From Nodosilinea sp. WJT8-NPBG4 (GTDB taxonomy: Bacteria; Cyanobacteriota; Cyanobacteriia; Phormidesmidales; Phormidesmidaceae), in NCBI GenBank assembly GCA_019359285.1, contig JAHHHQ010000025.1:224386-288385 (forward strand): 64,000 nt of DNA, written 5' to 3'. This document shows positions 34,088 through 41,922 of this stretch, piece by piece (positions within the stretch are counted from its first letter, which is position 1; each line of letters starts with the position of its first letter). A model generated the notes under the pieces. The model was not told where the DNA came from and did no database searches. It was given only the letters and a program-made list of their open reading frames with translations. The translations under genes and the position numbers were made by a program.

Positions 34088-34137
34088 AGCCAAGCCGGTG
34101 CAGCAGAATTTCGCTGCACCGGCTTGGCTCATTTTTT
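34088..34137. terminator. Strong bidirectional intrinsic terminator
   Basis: A perfect 17-base-pair stem (34,088-34,104 with 34,113-34,129) and an eight-base loop. TTTTTTT follows at 34,131-34,137 and an A run precedes it. It separates the convergent cphA2-like and alpha/beta hydrolase genes; the right arm includes the last bases of the hydrolase gene. Confidence 0.93.
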
Positions 34138-35256
34138 TAACTTCAAGCAGGCCGTACTAAATGCCCGAACGACTTCTGAAAATTGTTGATTGCGCTCCAT
34201 AAGCACCATATGCCCTCCTGGCGACAGCACACTCAATTCTGCTTGAGGGACTTCCGCACTCATACGTTTGCTGGCAAAAGGTCTGGTAGCAATATCAGAT
34301 TTTCCAACCACAACAAGTGTGGGAACAGAAATCTTAGGTAACGTTGCTGTCTCATCAAATCTAAACATCGCTAGAACACCCCGTGCCAAAACGCCTGGCG
34401 ATGACTTGATACCAACTAAACTAGAAAAATTAAGCTGTCCTCGAGTCTCTGTGCCTGTAAAGCCAGATATTTTCGTGGTGAGCAATGTCAAACCGTTGAA
34501 ATAACTCAACCAGCTGGTGATCCATAGCAGAGGAGAGAACGCGATCGCCAGATGAAGCAACGGTTCTAACAGGGGTTTTTGCAGTGCCATTAGCAGCTTG
34601 CTAAAAGTAGTGGTTTCGAGCGGATTAGTATAAGTTCCATCGACAAGAATTAAGCCAGCAACCCGCTGCTCCAAACGTTCTGGAAACAAGCGACTAAAAG
34701 TCAACAGAATCATCGCTCCCATGCTGTGCCCCACCAAAATAGCCGGTTGGTCTTCTACTAGAGTCAACACTGCCTCCAGGTCACGGGCATACTTCTCTAA
34801 GGAATAATCTCGGTTCTTCGGCTTTTGAGATTTTCCTAAACCCGGTAGGTCCCAAACAACCACGCGAAACTGATCAGTGAGCTGCTTTTTGGCGTAATAC
34901 CAGGTTGTGCTATCGGGTCCCCAACCGTGGGTCAAAATCAGGGTTGGAGCGCGATCGGGTCCGTAAAATTCGACTTCAATTTCGCTACCATCTGGTCGAA
35001 CCAAACGTTGCACCCGTTTGCTGCGAAGCGGTGAAGGTTCATCCTTTCCAGGACGATGGGCCAGCAAAATGGGCAGAAATCCTAAAAATGACCACAGCAA
35101 TAGTCCTATGCTCAGATATAGCCAGCGATCGCTGACCAAGCTACCTTCGTACCACTGATAGAGAATGTAAGCTCCACCTCCAAGCAGGGTAACTGCTCCA
35201 AGATTAGACAGCAAGCGCAACAAAAAATCGGGGGGCATGAACATGGCAGAGTTCAA
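34129..35256 (-). CDS. Membrane-anchored alpha/beta hydrolase
   Basis: A 375-residue protein with two N-terminal hydrophobic segments (about 11-32 and 43-66), then an alpha/beta hydrolase fold. The oxyanion HGWGPDSTTWYY, the nucleophile elbow GHSMGA, the acid region VVVGKSDIATRP and the catalytic His in PGGHMVLMER are all present. An esterase, lipase or haloperoxidase-like hydrolase facing one side of the membrane is likely; no substrate can be named. It is convergent with the cphA2-like gene and, like other genes here, somewhat AT-rich. Confidence 0.82.
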   Translation of the reverse strand: MNSAMFMPPDFLLRLLSNLGAVTLLGGGAYILYQWYEGSLVSDRWLYLSIGLLLWSFLGFLPILLAHRPGKDEPSPLRSKRVQRLVRPDGSEIEVEFYGPDRAPTLILTHGWGPDSTTWYYAKKQLTDQFRVVVWDLPGLGKSQKPKNRDYSLEKYARDLEAVLTLVEDQPAILVGHSMGAMILLTFSRLFPERLEQRVAGLILVDGTYTNPLETTTFSKLLMALQKPLLEPLLHLAIAFSPLLWITSWLSYFNGLTLLTTKISGFTGTETRGQLNFSSLVGIKSSPGVLARGVLAMFRFDETATLPKISVPTLVVVGKSDIATRPFASKRMSAEVPQAELSVLSPGGHMVLMERNQQFSEVVRAFSTACLKLKK

Positions 35257-35793
35257 TTTTCTAAGGCAACGTGTACGAGATTAAGGGGAGAGCTAAACAG
35301 GCACAAGCCTCTGAGGTTAGAAATGAAACTTTTTAGGTTGGGCACTACTTAGTTTTCAGCCTTAACTAAACGGTCTGATATTGATTGCGTTCGCGATTTT
35401 ATTCTGATTTATGTCAAACTGCAGGGTGTGCATGAAACAAGAAAGTCAATTTGAATTCAGATGATAATGACGTTGCACACTCACCGCATTCAGCGAGACG
35501 GGCCTAGTTGAGCAATAACGTTTAGGCGGCACAGAGTCTTTTATCCACTCCTATTCAAAGGAGACTGGAAAAATCTTGGCTTAACGGTGAATTGCTCAGC
35601 GGCCAATGTCAGGCTCCATCATTAGAAAGATGTTGCCTTACCCTGAGTCTTTTAGGATGCGGTTGTAAAGGGCTTAGGTAGATACCAGGTTAATTTGTTA
35701 GGTTTACCCAGCAGCGCCCAACTAGCGCCAACGCTGTGGCCTTGACCGCCTGCACCCCCGTTACCTAGCTCGAACCGCTAAAACACAAAAATC
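35257..35793. other. Intergenic region holding a gene remnant and AGGTT-type repeats
   Basis: No intact gene. It contains the cphA2 3'-end remnant (35,487-35,584). At 35,672-35,702, upstream of the cupin gene, there are three AGGT-headed units (AGGTAGAT, AGGTTAAT, AGGTTTAC) spaced 11 and 13 bases apart. These resemble the reverse complement of cyanobacterial Pho-box units CTTAACCT, a weak match. Confidence 0.4.
35487..35584 (+). pseudogene. Remnant of a second cphA2-like gene (3' end)
   Basis: About 98 bases align without large gaps to the last 98 bases of the intact gene (33,945-34,042), including GTTGAGCAATAACGTTTAGGCGG versus the intact counterpart and an identical stop position (AATCTTGGCTTAACG against AATCTTGACCTAACG). 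A frameshift near 35,501-35,508 and in-frame stops make it non-coding. By eye roughly two-thirds to three-quarters of bases match. It implies an earlier duplication with the hydrolase gene between the copies. Confidence 0.8.
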
Positions 35794-36135
35794 ATGAGCG
35801 ATACAACTGTCATTAAAGTCACCTCTGAAACTGCACCAATCGGTGACATGGGGCAAAAGCATTTGGCCCTCAGCAAAAAACTGGCGATGCGGCTATGGGA
35901 GAATGAGCAGCCTGGCGAGGCCAAACCTGAGACCCAGCGGCCCTACGAGGCGATCGGCTACGTGATTAGCGGACGGGCTGAGCTACACCTGGAAGGTCAG
36001 ATGGTTGTGCTAGAACCCGGCAATTCCTGGGTCGTCCCTGAGGGTGCATCTCACACCTATAAAATCTTGGAACCTTTCACCGCCGTTGAGGTGACAACGC
36101 CCCCCGCTGTGGTGCATGGCCGCGATCAGGCTTAA
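35794..36135 (+). CDS. Single-domain cupin protein
   Basis: A 113-residue small beta-barrel protein. Cupin motif 1 is around YEAIGYVISGRAELHLEGQMVVLEPG (the usual metal His pair is largely absent; YEAIGYVISG replaces HxH), and motif 2 is WVVPEGASHTYKI, which keeps one His. Metal binding is therefore doubtful. Typical roles are sugar or small-molecule binding or simple isomerisation. It is followed by its own terminator, so it is transcribed apart from the transporter genes. Confidence 0.8.
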   Translation: MSDTTVIKVTSETAPIGDMGQKHLALSKKLAMRLWENEQPGEAKPETQRPYEAIGYVISGRAELHLEGQMVVLEPGNSWVVPEGASHTYKILEPFTAVEVTTPPAVVHGRDQA

Positions 36136-36177
36136 CGCTGGTTGCATAAGGTGTTGCCACTGGAGCCGACAGCTAGT

Positions 36178-36206
36178 TGCCCCTGCCCTATTTTGGGGTA
36201 GGGGCA
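36178..36206. terminator. Hairpin terminator after the cupin gene
   Basis: TGCCCCTGCCC at 36,178-36,188 pairs with GGGTAGGGGCA at 36,196-36,206 (one G-U pair), followed by CATTTTG. It belongs to the same GGGGC/GCCCC palindrome type seen after nrtP. Confidence 0.75.
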
Positions 36207-36288
36207 CATTTTGTTGCGCTCAACCTACGCATTTTCTTCTAATTAAAAGCAGTCACTGAGCGATTTAATAGTCTCTAGCAAGCTAAAA

Positions 36289-37248
36289 ATGTCCCCAAAG
36301 AAGATACGTATGAATAGATTTCGCCTTAAAAGCTGGCTCAGCGCTTGGGTTGTCGGATTGCTGGCTCTGGTCGTTGTCGTGGCCTGTGCGCCCCAATCCG
36401 ACAACCCAACGGCTACGGATTTAGCCTCTGCACCTGAAGCGACGCTGACAGAGCTTAAGTTTGGCGTCGGGCCTTACTTCCCCACCCCCAACGAGAACCG
36501 CAAGCAGTTTGAGCCGCTGTTTGAGGAAGTGGCTAAGCAGCTCGATTTACCGGCTGATGTGACCGTGGCCGACGACTGGATTGGCATTTCTGAGGCGCTG
36601 CGATCGGGCACCTTAGATGTCGCCTGGCTGGGACCTTGGGGCTATGTGCTGGCCCACCACAACGAGCCGGCGCTAGAGGCGATCGCCACCGTTAAGTACA
36701 AAGACAAACCGACCTACTACTCGGTGCTAATGGCCAAAGCTGATGCGCCCTTTGACACGCTGGATGAGGCCATTGCCCTAAGTCAGCAGGGGCAAAAGCT
36801 CAAACTCAGCCTGGCAGACGTGGGTTCAACCTCGGGCTGGCTGATTCCTCAGGCGGAGTTCAAGCAGCGGGGACTCGATCCCGAAGCGGTGTTTGACTAC
36901 AACGAAGGGGCCAGCCATGCCGCTCAGGCGATTGCGGTGTTGAGCGATCAGACCGATATTGCCTCTGACTACGATCGCAACCTGGACGTGCTGACCGATC
37001 AGGGCAAGATCGACAAAAGCCAGCTCAAGATCATTTGGCAATCTGAGCCGCTGCCCAATGACCCCATCGTCGTGCGGGGCGACTTCCCCGCCGAGTTGAA
37101 AACCAGGCTGCAAGATGCGCTGGTTAACCTCACCCCAGAGCAGACCCAAACCCTGTTGCCCAAGAACTACACCGGCTTTGACGTCTCCGACGGCAGCAAT
37201 TACAGCCCCATTGAGGCGGCTGGAAAATCTGTAGGCAAGCTGGAGTGA
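36289..37248 (+). CDS. phnD: PhnD-type phosphate/phosphonate-family ABC substrate-binding lipoprotein
   Basis: A 319-residue periplasmic binding protein. The signal peptide ends at a lipobox-like VVVAC (Cys at about residue 33), then the PhnD fold: LKFGVGPYFPTPNENRKQFEPLF, VAWLGPWGYVLAHH and SLADVGSTSGWLIPQAEF. The ligand family includes phosphonates, phosphite and related oxyanions. An internal ATG at 36310 is an equally good start. Its stop codon overlaps the phnE start by one base. No C-P lyase, phosphonatase or phosphite dehydrogenase gene is in the window. Confidence 0.88.
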   Translation: MSPKKIRMNRFRLKSWLSAWVVGLLALVVVVACAPQSDNPTATDLASAPEATLTELKFGVGPYFPTPNENRKQFEPLFEEVAKQLDLPADVTVADDWIGISEALRSGTLDVAWLGPWGYVLAHHNEPALEAIATVKYKDKPTYYSVLMAKADAPFDTLDEAIALSQQGQKLKLSLADVGSTSGWLIPQAEFKQRGLDPEAVFDYNEGASHAAQAIAVLSDQTDIASDYDRNLDVLTDQGKIDKSQLKIIWQSEPLPNDPIVVRGDFPAELKTRLQDALVNLTPEQTQTLLPKNYTGFDVSDGSNYSPIEAAGKSVGKLE

Positions 37249-38090
37249 TGGAGCCACCCTCCAATAACGGCAGCAGCCCTGTCACTGATTTTGATGCGCT
37301 CTTAGAGCGCGAGCGGCAGCGCCAGGGTGGAATTTGGCGAGTTCTCCAGCAGGGCTTTTGGGGAGTGCTGGCGGTGGCGGTTGTGATCGCCAGTGCCCAC
37401 GGAGCCGAGGTCGATCCGCAGCAGTTTTGGGCGCGGCTGCCTCAGCTGGGCGACTGGCTGGTGCGGCTGTTTCCACCCGATTTCTCAGAGCTGCCCAGCT
37501 TCTTAGGGGCGATTTGGGAGACGCTGGCGATCGCCATCATCGGTACAGGCGTTGCCATAGTTGCGGCGTTGCCCTTGGCGGTGATTGTGGCCCGCAACGT
37601 CACTCCGTTTAAACTGCTATCGCTGCCCTTGCGGAGCCTGCTCAACCTGCTGCGTGGCATTGACACGGCCATTTTTGCTCTGTTCTTTGTCTCGATTGTG
37701 GGACTGGGGCCGTTTGCCGGGGCGTTGGGGGTGGCCCTGCACACGACCGGGTCGATGGCGAAGCTCTACGCTGAGGTGTTAGAGACCCTGCCGCCCGAGC
37801 CGATCGAAGCGGTAGAGGCGACGGGGTGCGATCGCATTCGCACCTTCACCTTTGCCGTGTTGCCCGAAGCTTTGCCAGGACTGATCGGCATTAGCCTCTA
37901 TCTGTGGGAGTTTAACGTGCGATCGTCGGTGATTTTGGGCATTGTTGGCGCGGGCGGCATTGGCTACGAGCTGCTGGTCAGCCTGAAGCTGCTGGATTTT
38001 CCTCGGCTCTGCACCATTTTGCTGCTGATTTTGGCTATGGTCACGCTGATTGATGCCCTGAGTGCCCGACTGCGGCAGCGGTTAGGATGA
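37248..38090 (+). CDS. phnE: PhnE-type ABC transporter permease
   Basis: A 280-residue inner-membrane permease with about six spans, beginning with a charged cytoplasmic stretch (DALLERERQRQGG). The EAA loop is recognisable in EAVEATGCDRIRTFTFAVLPEALPG, which contacts the ATPase. LRGIDTAIFALFFVSIVGLGPFAG matches the PhnE family. The start ATG at 37248 overlaps the phnD stop (TGATG), so the two are translationally coupled. Confidence 0.9.
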   Translation: MEPPSNNGSSPVTDFDALLERERQRQGGIWRVLQQGFWGVLAVAVVIASAHGAEVDPQQFWARLPQLGDWLVRLFPPDFSELPSFLGAIWETLAIAIIGTGVAIVAALPLAVIVARNVTPFKLLSLPLRSLLNLLRGIDTAIFALFFVSIVGLGPFAGALGVALHTTGSMAKLYAEVLETLPPEPIEAVEATGCDRIRTFTFAVLPEALPGLIGISLYLWEFNVRSSVILGIVGAGGIGYELLVSLKLLDFPRLCTILLLILAMVTLIDALSARLRQRLG

Positions 38091-38094
38091 GACC

Positions 38095-38829
38095 ATGCTG
38101 AGCATTGAACACCTTTCTAAAGTTTACGACCGCAACCGCACTGCCCTTGACGACGTTAGCTTTCAGATCGAGCCGCACACCTTCACCGCCATTTTAGGAC
38201 CGAGCGGGGCTGGCAAAACGACGCTGATGCGCTGCATCCTTCAGCTAATCAAACCAACGCAAGGTCAGGTTTGCTTTCACGGGCGGAACCTGTCTACTTG
38301 CTCAGCCCGTGAACTGCGGCAGGCCCGGACCCAAATTGCCACCATTGCCCAGCAGTTCAACCTGGTGCGGCGACGCACAGCGCTGGAAAACTGCCTGGGC
38401 GGGCGCTTGCAGGAGCTTCCTCTCTGGCGCTGTTGGCTCAACCAGTTTCCTCCAGCCTTGCTGAAGGAGGGCATGGCAGCTCTGGAGCGGGTGCAGCTCT
38501 TGGATGCGGCCTTTCAGCGGGCGGATCGGCTCTCTGGCGGACAGCAGCAGCGGGTGGCGATCGCCCGCGCCCTCACCCAGCGAGCCAGCCTGATCCTGGC
38601 TGATGAACCGGTGGCTAGCCTGGACCCCGAAACGGCCCACACGGTGCTGGGGCTGCTGCGATCGCTCTGTCGCAACGAAGGTCTGACCGTGGTGTGCAAC
38701 CTGCATCAGGTCGATCTAGCGCTCAAATATGGCGATCGCATCCTCGGCATCCAGGCTGGGAAACTAGTGCTCGATCGCCCCACCAGTCAGGTCAGTGCGA
38801 CCAGCCTAGATTTGATCTACAAATCCTAA
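38095..38829 (+). CDS. phnC: PhnC-type ABC transporter ATPase
   Basis: A 244-residue ATPase that powers the importer with PhnD and PhnE. Walker A is GPSGAGKTT (about 33-41), the Q loop is in [16 protein letters not shown], the signature is LSGGQQQR, Walker B is LILADEP and the H loop is NLHQVDLA. It follows phnE by four bases. The gene order D-E-C differs from the common C-D-E order. Confidence 0.92.
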   Translation: MLSIEHLSKVYDRNRTALDDVSFQIEPHTFTAILGPSGAGKTTLMRCILQLIKPTQGQVCFHGRNLSTCSARELRQARTQIATIAQQFNLVRRRTALENCLGGRLQELPLWRCWLNQFPPALLKEGMAALERVQLLDAAFQRADRLSGGQQQRVAIARALTQRASLILADEPVASLDPETAHTVLGLLRSLCRNEGLTVVCNLHQVDLALKYGDRILGIQAGKLVLDRPTSQVSATSLDLIYKS

Positions 38830-38939
38830 GTGAGCGCTCTCTACCAAACGGTGCAAAATCTCTCTTCAGATGTAGTGAGCAGCTGGGAGCTGCCCTGTAG
38901 CCTTTATAGGCAGCAAGCCAATAAGGACTCAGTGTAGGC

Positions 38940-39905
38940 ATGACACTGGAAACGATAGAGCAAGCCCAGGTTGTAACCCTAGAAAATTCTGACGTTAAGC
39001 TGACGATACGCCCCGACCTAGGAGGGCGGATCGACCAGCTAGAAGACTTGCAAACGGGGCATGCATGGCTCTGGCACCCCTCTCACTACACGTCTGAAAC
39101 AACGCGATCGCTGCCCGTTGGAGCCTGCTTTGATGACCAGTGGACGGGCGGCTGGGATGAGGTGTTTCCCAACGATGCCGCCGGAGAGTTTCGGGGACGA
39201 AATTTGGCAGACCACGGCGAGCTGTGGTCGCAGCAATGGCAGGTTTTAGACAGCTCACCCCTCAGCCTAAAGTTGGGGTACCAATGCCAGACAGTGCCTG
39301 TGTGGGTTGAAAAAACGATTCAAATTGATGCACAGCGACCAGAGGCCAGCCTGATTTACTCGTTTCAAAATCAGTCTGAGGCCGAGATTCCGTTTTTGTT
39401 CAAGCACCATGCCGCGATCGCGATCGAAGCTGGCGATGAGATATTGCTGCCCGACTGTTGGGTCGAACCGGCGTTTTTAGAGTTCAGCAAAGTCATTGGC
39501 CAGCCGGGCAAAACGCGTTTTCCTCACGCGATCGATGCCAGTGGCGAAGCGGTCGATCTGCGAGTTGTGCCACCACCCTCGTCTCAACTGCAAGAGTTTT
39601 ACTATACGTCTGAGCTATCGCAGGGGTTTTGCGGCATTCGTCATCGGCGCAGCCAGTCCTCTTTGTTGATGACGTTCGATCAAGCCGACTTTCCCTACGT
39701 GTGGATGTTTCAAAGTTTTGGTGGGTGGCAAGGCCACTATGTGGTTGTGGTAGAACCCTGCACAACTCTGCCCTCTGATTTAGAAGGGGCCTGTCGCAAT
39801 GGCACAGTGGCCGTGCTAAAACCCCAAGAGCAGCAGCGCCGCAGGCTCACTGTGCAGCTCCAGCGTGAGCATGGGCATGGACCCGAGAGACCTGAGCTGG
39901 GATAA
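38940..39905 (+). CDS. Galactose-mutarotase-like fold protein
   Basis: A 321-residue beta-sandwich protein resembling the aldose 1-epimerase and glycoside-hydrolase-type carbohydrate-binding superfamily: VKLTIRPDLGGRIDQLEDL, GACFDDQWTGGWDEVFPNDA, FKHHAAIAIEAGDEILLPD and WQGHYVVVVEPCTTLP. A central His pair (KHHAAI) could be catalytic, but the match to classical GalM is distant, so a sugar-binding or epimerase role is uncertain. It starts 110 bases after phnC and may be in the same transcript. Confidence 0.7.
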   Translation: MTLETIEQAQVVTLENSDVKLTIRPDLGGRIDQLEDLQTGHAWLWHPSHYTSETTRSLPVGACFDDQWTGGWDEVFPNDAAGEFRGRNLADHGELWSQQWQVLDSSPLSLKLGYQCQTVPVWVEKTIQIDAQRPEASLIYSFQNQSEAEIPFLFKHHAAIAIEAGDEILLPDCWVEPAFLEFSKVIGQPGKTRFPHAIDASGEAVDLRVVPPPSSQLQEFYYTSELSQGFCGIRHRRSQSSLLMTFDQADFPYVWMFQSFGGWQGHYVVVVEPCTTLPSDLEGACRNGTVAVLKPQEQQRRRLTVQLQREHGHGPERPELG

Positions 39906-39965
39906 TGCCTGTGCTGCAATTTGCGGCCATTCGATCACAGGCTGCAATCGCCCGGAGGTTCTGAG

Positions 39966-40253
39966 TTGCCCCTACCTGTCATTATCAACAGCCTTGTCTG
40001 TGTAGCGGGAACCATTCTTGGCGCTCTGTTGGCTGTGGCAAGCATTATTAGCATCGCGAACATGAAGGTGCCCTGGGTCGGGGCACTCCTGATCGCCGCG
40101 CTCTTGGTTCCCGTCATGTTTATCGTGTCAGGGGTTGGTGTGTGGATAGCTTATGAACGAGTGCCGCAATTGGTTGTCTTCGGCTTGGTGGCGCTGCCGT
40201 GGCTCTACGGCACAGTCTTTGTTCTGGCGATGCTCAGCTCTTTCGAGGGGTAA
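39966..40253 (+). CDS. Small membrane protein with three hydrophobic segments
   Basis: A 95-residue protein. The TTG at 39966 is chosen because GGAGG stands at the correct distance before it; the frame is open back to 39921. Hydrophobic segments are at about 4-26, 38-58 and 68-88 (VIINSLVCVAGTILGALLAV, LLIAALLVPVMFIVSGVGVW, FGLVALPWLYGTVFVLAML). No family is recognised. Confidence 0.5.
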   Translation: MPLPVIINSLVCVAGTILGALLAVASIISIANMKVPWVGALLIAALLVPVMFIVSGVGVWIAYERVPQLVVFGLVALPWLYGTVFVLAMLSSFEG

Positions 40254-40638
40254 CGCCCTCGCTGGCGTTCGGTTGCCAACTCAGAGACCAGTTTCCTTTG
40301 GCCACTAACTAATGTTTGGCGGTATAGACAGGGCCACGATTCCTGAGCCCTGATAGATTCGCTTAACCTAGAAGTTCACAGCTTTAAAGATTGAATGAAG
40401 TAGCCCGTTCCAGGCTGATTGCTTGAAACTTCTGGATTGTGGGGAACATCTATCTAGGCAGACCTAATTATTCCTATGGTGCGTCATCGCCACGGGTGAC
40501 GCGCTGAAGCTAAACCCCAGCCGTGTCTCGGGCGGTGGCTTCGGGCCGGTCTTTGACCATCGCCACAACCCATCCTTCAGCATCGTCTAATTAAGGCTTT
40601 TTACTTATACAAGCAGCCAAACCTCTAGGAAATTCGCA
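40254..40638. other. Intergenic region with a possible protein-end fragment
   Basis: No intact gene. On the minus strand from about 40,592 to 40,517 a stretch reads DDAEGWVVAMVKDRPEATAR and ends at a stop; it looks like the C-terminus of a lost protein but is too short to name. An imperfect GCGTCA/GTGACGC hairpin is at 40,482-40,502. The rest holds the promoter of membrane paralogue B. Confidence 0.3.
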
Positions 40639-41706
40639 ATGCGTAGAGCGGTGTTATTTCTATCAAGATTTATGGCCAGTCTATGGATAGCACTAGCCGG
40701 TGCTTTTCTATTTCTGCTACTGTCTAATGCTCCAAGTGTACCCAGCACCACACCCTTTGCCAGTGCATCAATTAAAGGCGAAGATAGCGCTGTCGTTTAC
40801 TTGCCCAATAAGAGTTTTACTTGCATAGAGACAGCCCAGCAATTTCAGTGCCAAACAAAAATTCAAAATCGTTTGCTAGACCTTAGCCTAACCAAAGGAA
40901 GCGACAGTCAATACTATTTCAGTGATTGTCGTGCTCTGTACGATGGGCGATCGGTTAACTGTCAGAGGACAGGGCAAACCTATGCTCCTATATTGTCAGA
41001 TATCTACGAGATTACCAATCTAGGATTAAACTCTCAGCAACTACAGGCTGTCAAGCAAGACTATTGGGGTATTAATGCCCTCATGCAGCTAGGTGAACTG
41101 CGTCTAATGTGGATTAGCGCGGCACTGTCTCTTGGAGCAGGCATTGTTGCTGCTTTTTTAACCTGGGTGAAGCCAGGAAAATTGAGCAAAGCTTTTACAA
41201 GCCTTGCCTGTGGATTTGGCGTATATCACTTAGTTTGGGGTTTCCTTGGTCGTGTGCAGTACGACTGGGTAACACCGTATGGGTTTACGCCTGACACTTG
41301 GGGCTGGGTTGTCAATGGAGGAGCGATCGTCTTAGGTGCCGGAACGGCTCTTGCCACCGCTTTTCTACTCTGGAAAAGATTGAATCAATTCACCAGGATA
41401 CTAATTAGCATTAGTATCAGTGCCGGAATTTTTAGTCTCTGCTGGCGGTCTTTGATGTGGAATTCAAACCACGTGCTCTCTTTCCTCGGTTTATCAGACA
41501 ATGCTTTGGTGCAGCAGGGGTATCCACTGATGTGGTTGGCTACAGCTATTTCGATTGTTCTAGCAGTTGCCGCTGCTATTTTGCTTAAGCTATACACCAA
41601 TCAATCCATTAGAAAATTTCTCTCCCTGGGCAGCGGCATTGGTTCAGTAGCTCTGACCACAAGCCTTTTCCTGTTCATTATGTTAAATCTGGGTTACGCA
41701 GATTAA
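40639..41706 (+). CDS. Four-cysteine polytopic membrane protein, paralogue B
   Basis: A 355-residue protein collinear with the product at 30,691-31,755. It shares the start SRFMASLWIALAGAFLFLLL, the Cys at exactly 62, 71, 97 and 108 in the extracytoplasmic domain, GQTYAP, YWGINALMQLGE, SLACGFGVYHLVWGFLGR, VTPYGFTPD and SIRKFLSLGSG. Membrane spans fall at the same positions. The family is unrecognised. Two copies of an unusual gene bracketing the CphA2-like and transporter block suggest duplication and related roles. Confidence 0.7.
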   Translation: MRRAVLFLSRFMASLWIALAGAFLFLLLSNAPSVPSTTPFASASIKGEDSAVVYLPNKSFTCIETAQQFQCQTKIQNRLLDLSLTKGSDSQYYFSDCRALYDGRSVNCQRTGQTYAPILSDIYEITNLGLNSQQLQAVKQDYWGINALMQLGELRLMWISAALSLGAGIVAAFLTWVKPGKLSKAFTSLACGFGVYHLVWGFLGRVQYDWVTPYGFTPDTWGWVVNGGAIVLGAGTALATAFLLWKRLNQFTRILISISISAGIFSLCWRSLMWNSNHVLSFLGLSDNALVQQGYPLMWLATAISIVLAVAAAILLKLYTNQSIRKFLSLGSGIGSVALTTSLFLFIMLNLGYAD

Positions 41707-41794
41707 GATGCCCGCTCAAACACCTTATTAGAGTAGGTGAACGATTTGTGGGGTTGCTAAGTACAGGTATAAATCTAAAAAATAATCGCGCGCG

Positions 41795-41816
41795 GGGACG
41801 AACGATCGTTCGCCCC
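41795..41816. repeat. 22-base palindrome after membrane paralogue B
   Basis: GGGACGAACGA and its near-complement TCGTTCGCCCC form a palindrome with one mismatch, flanked by CGCGCG and CTACC. It may end transcription of the membrane protein gene (about 90 bases upstream) or be a copy of a dispersed GGGGCGAAC-type repeat. Confidence 0.55.
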
Positions 41817-41922
41817 TACCTAAACTCGTGCCTTAATTTGGCAATGCCATTGACGCAGTTGCACGGGTTTGCACGTCGGGTCAGCTAATCAGGGCACTGA
41901 CCCAACCTATGGATGGTTGAGC

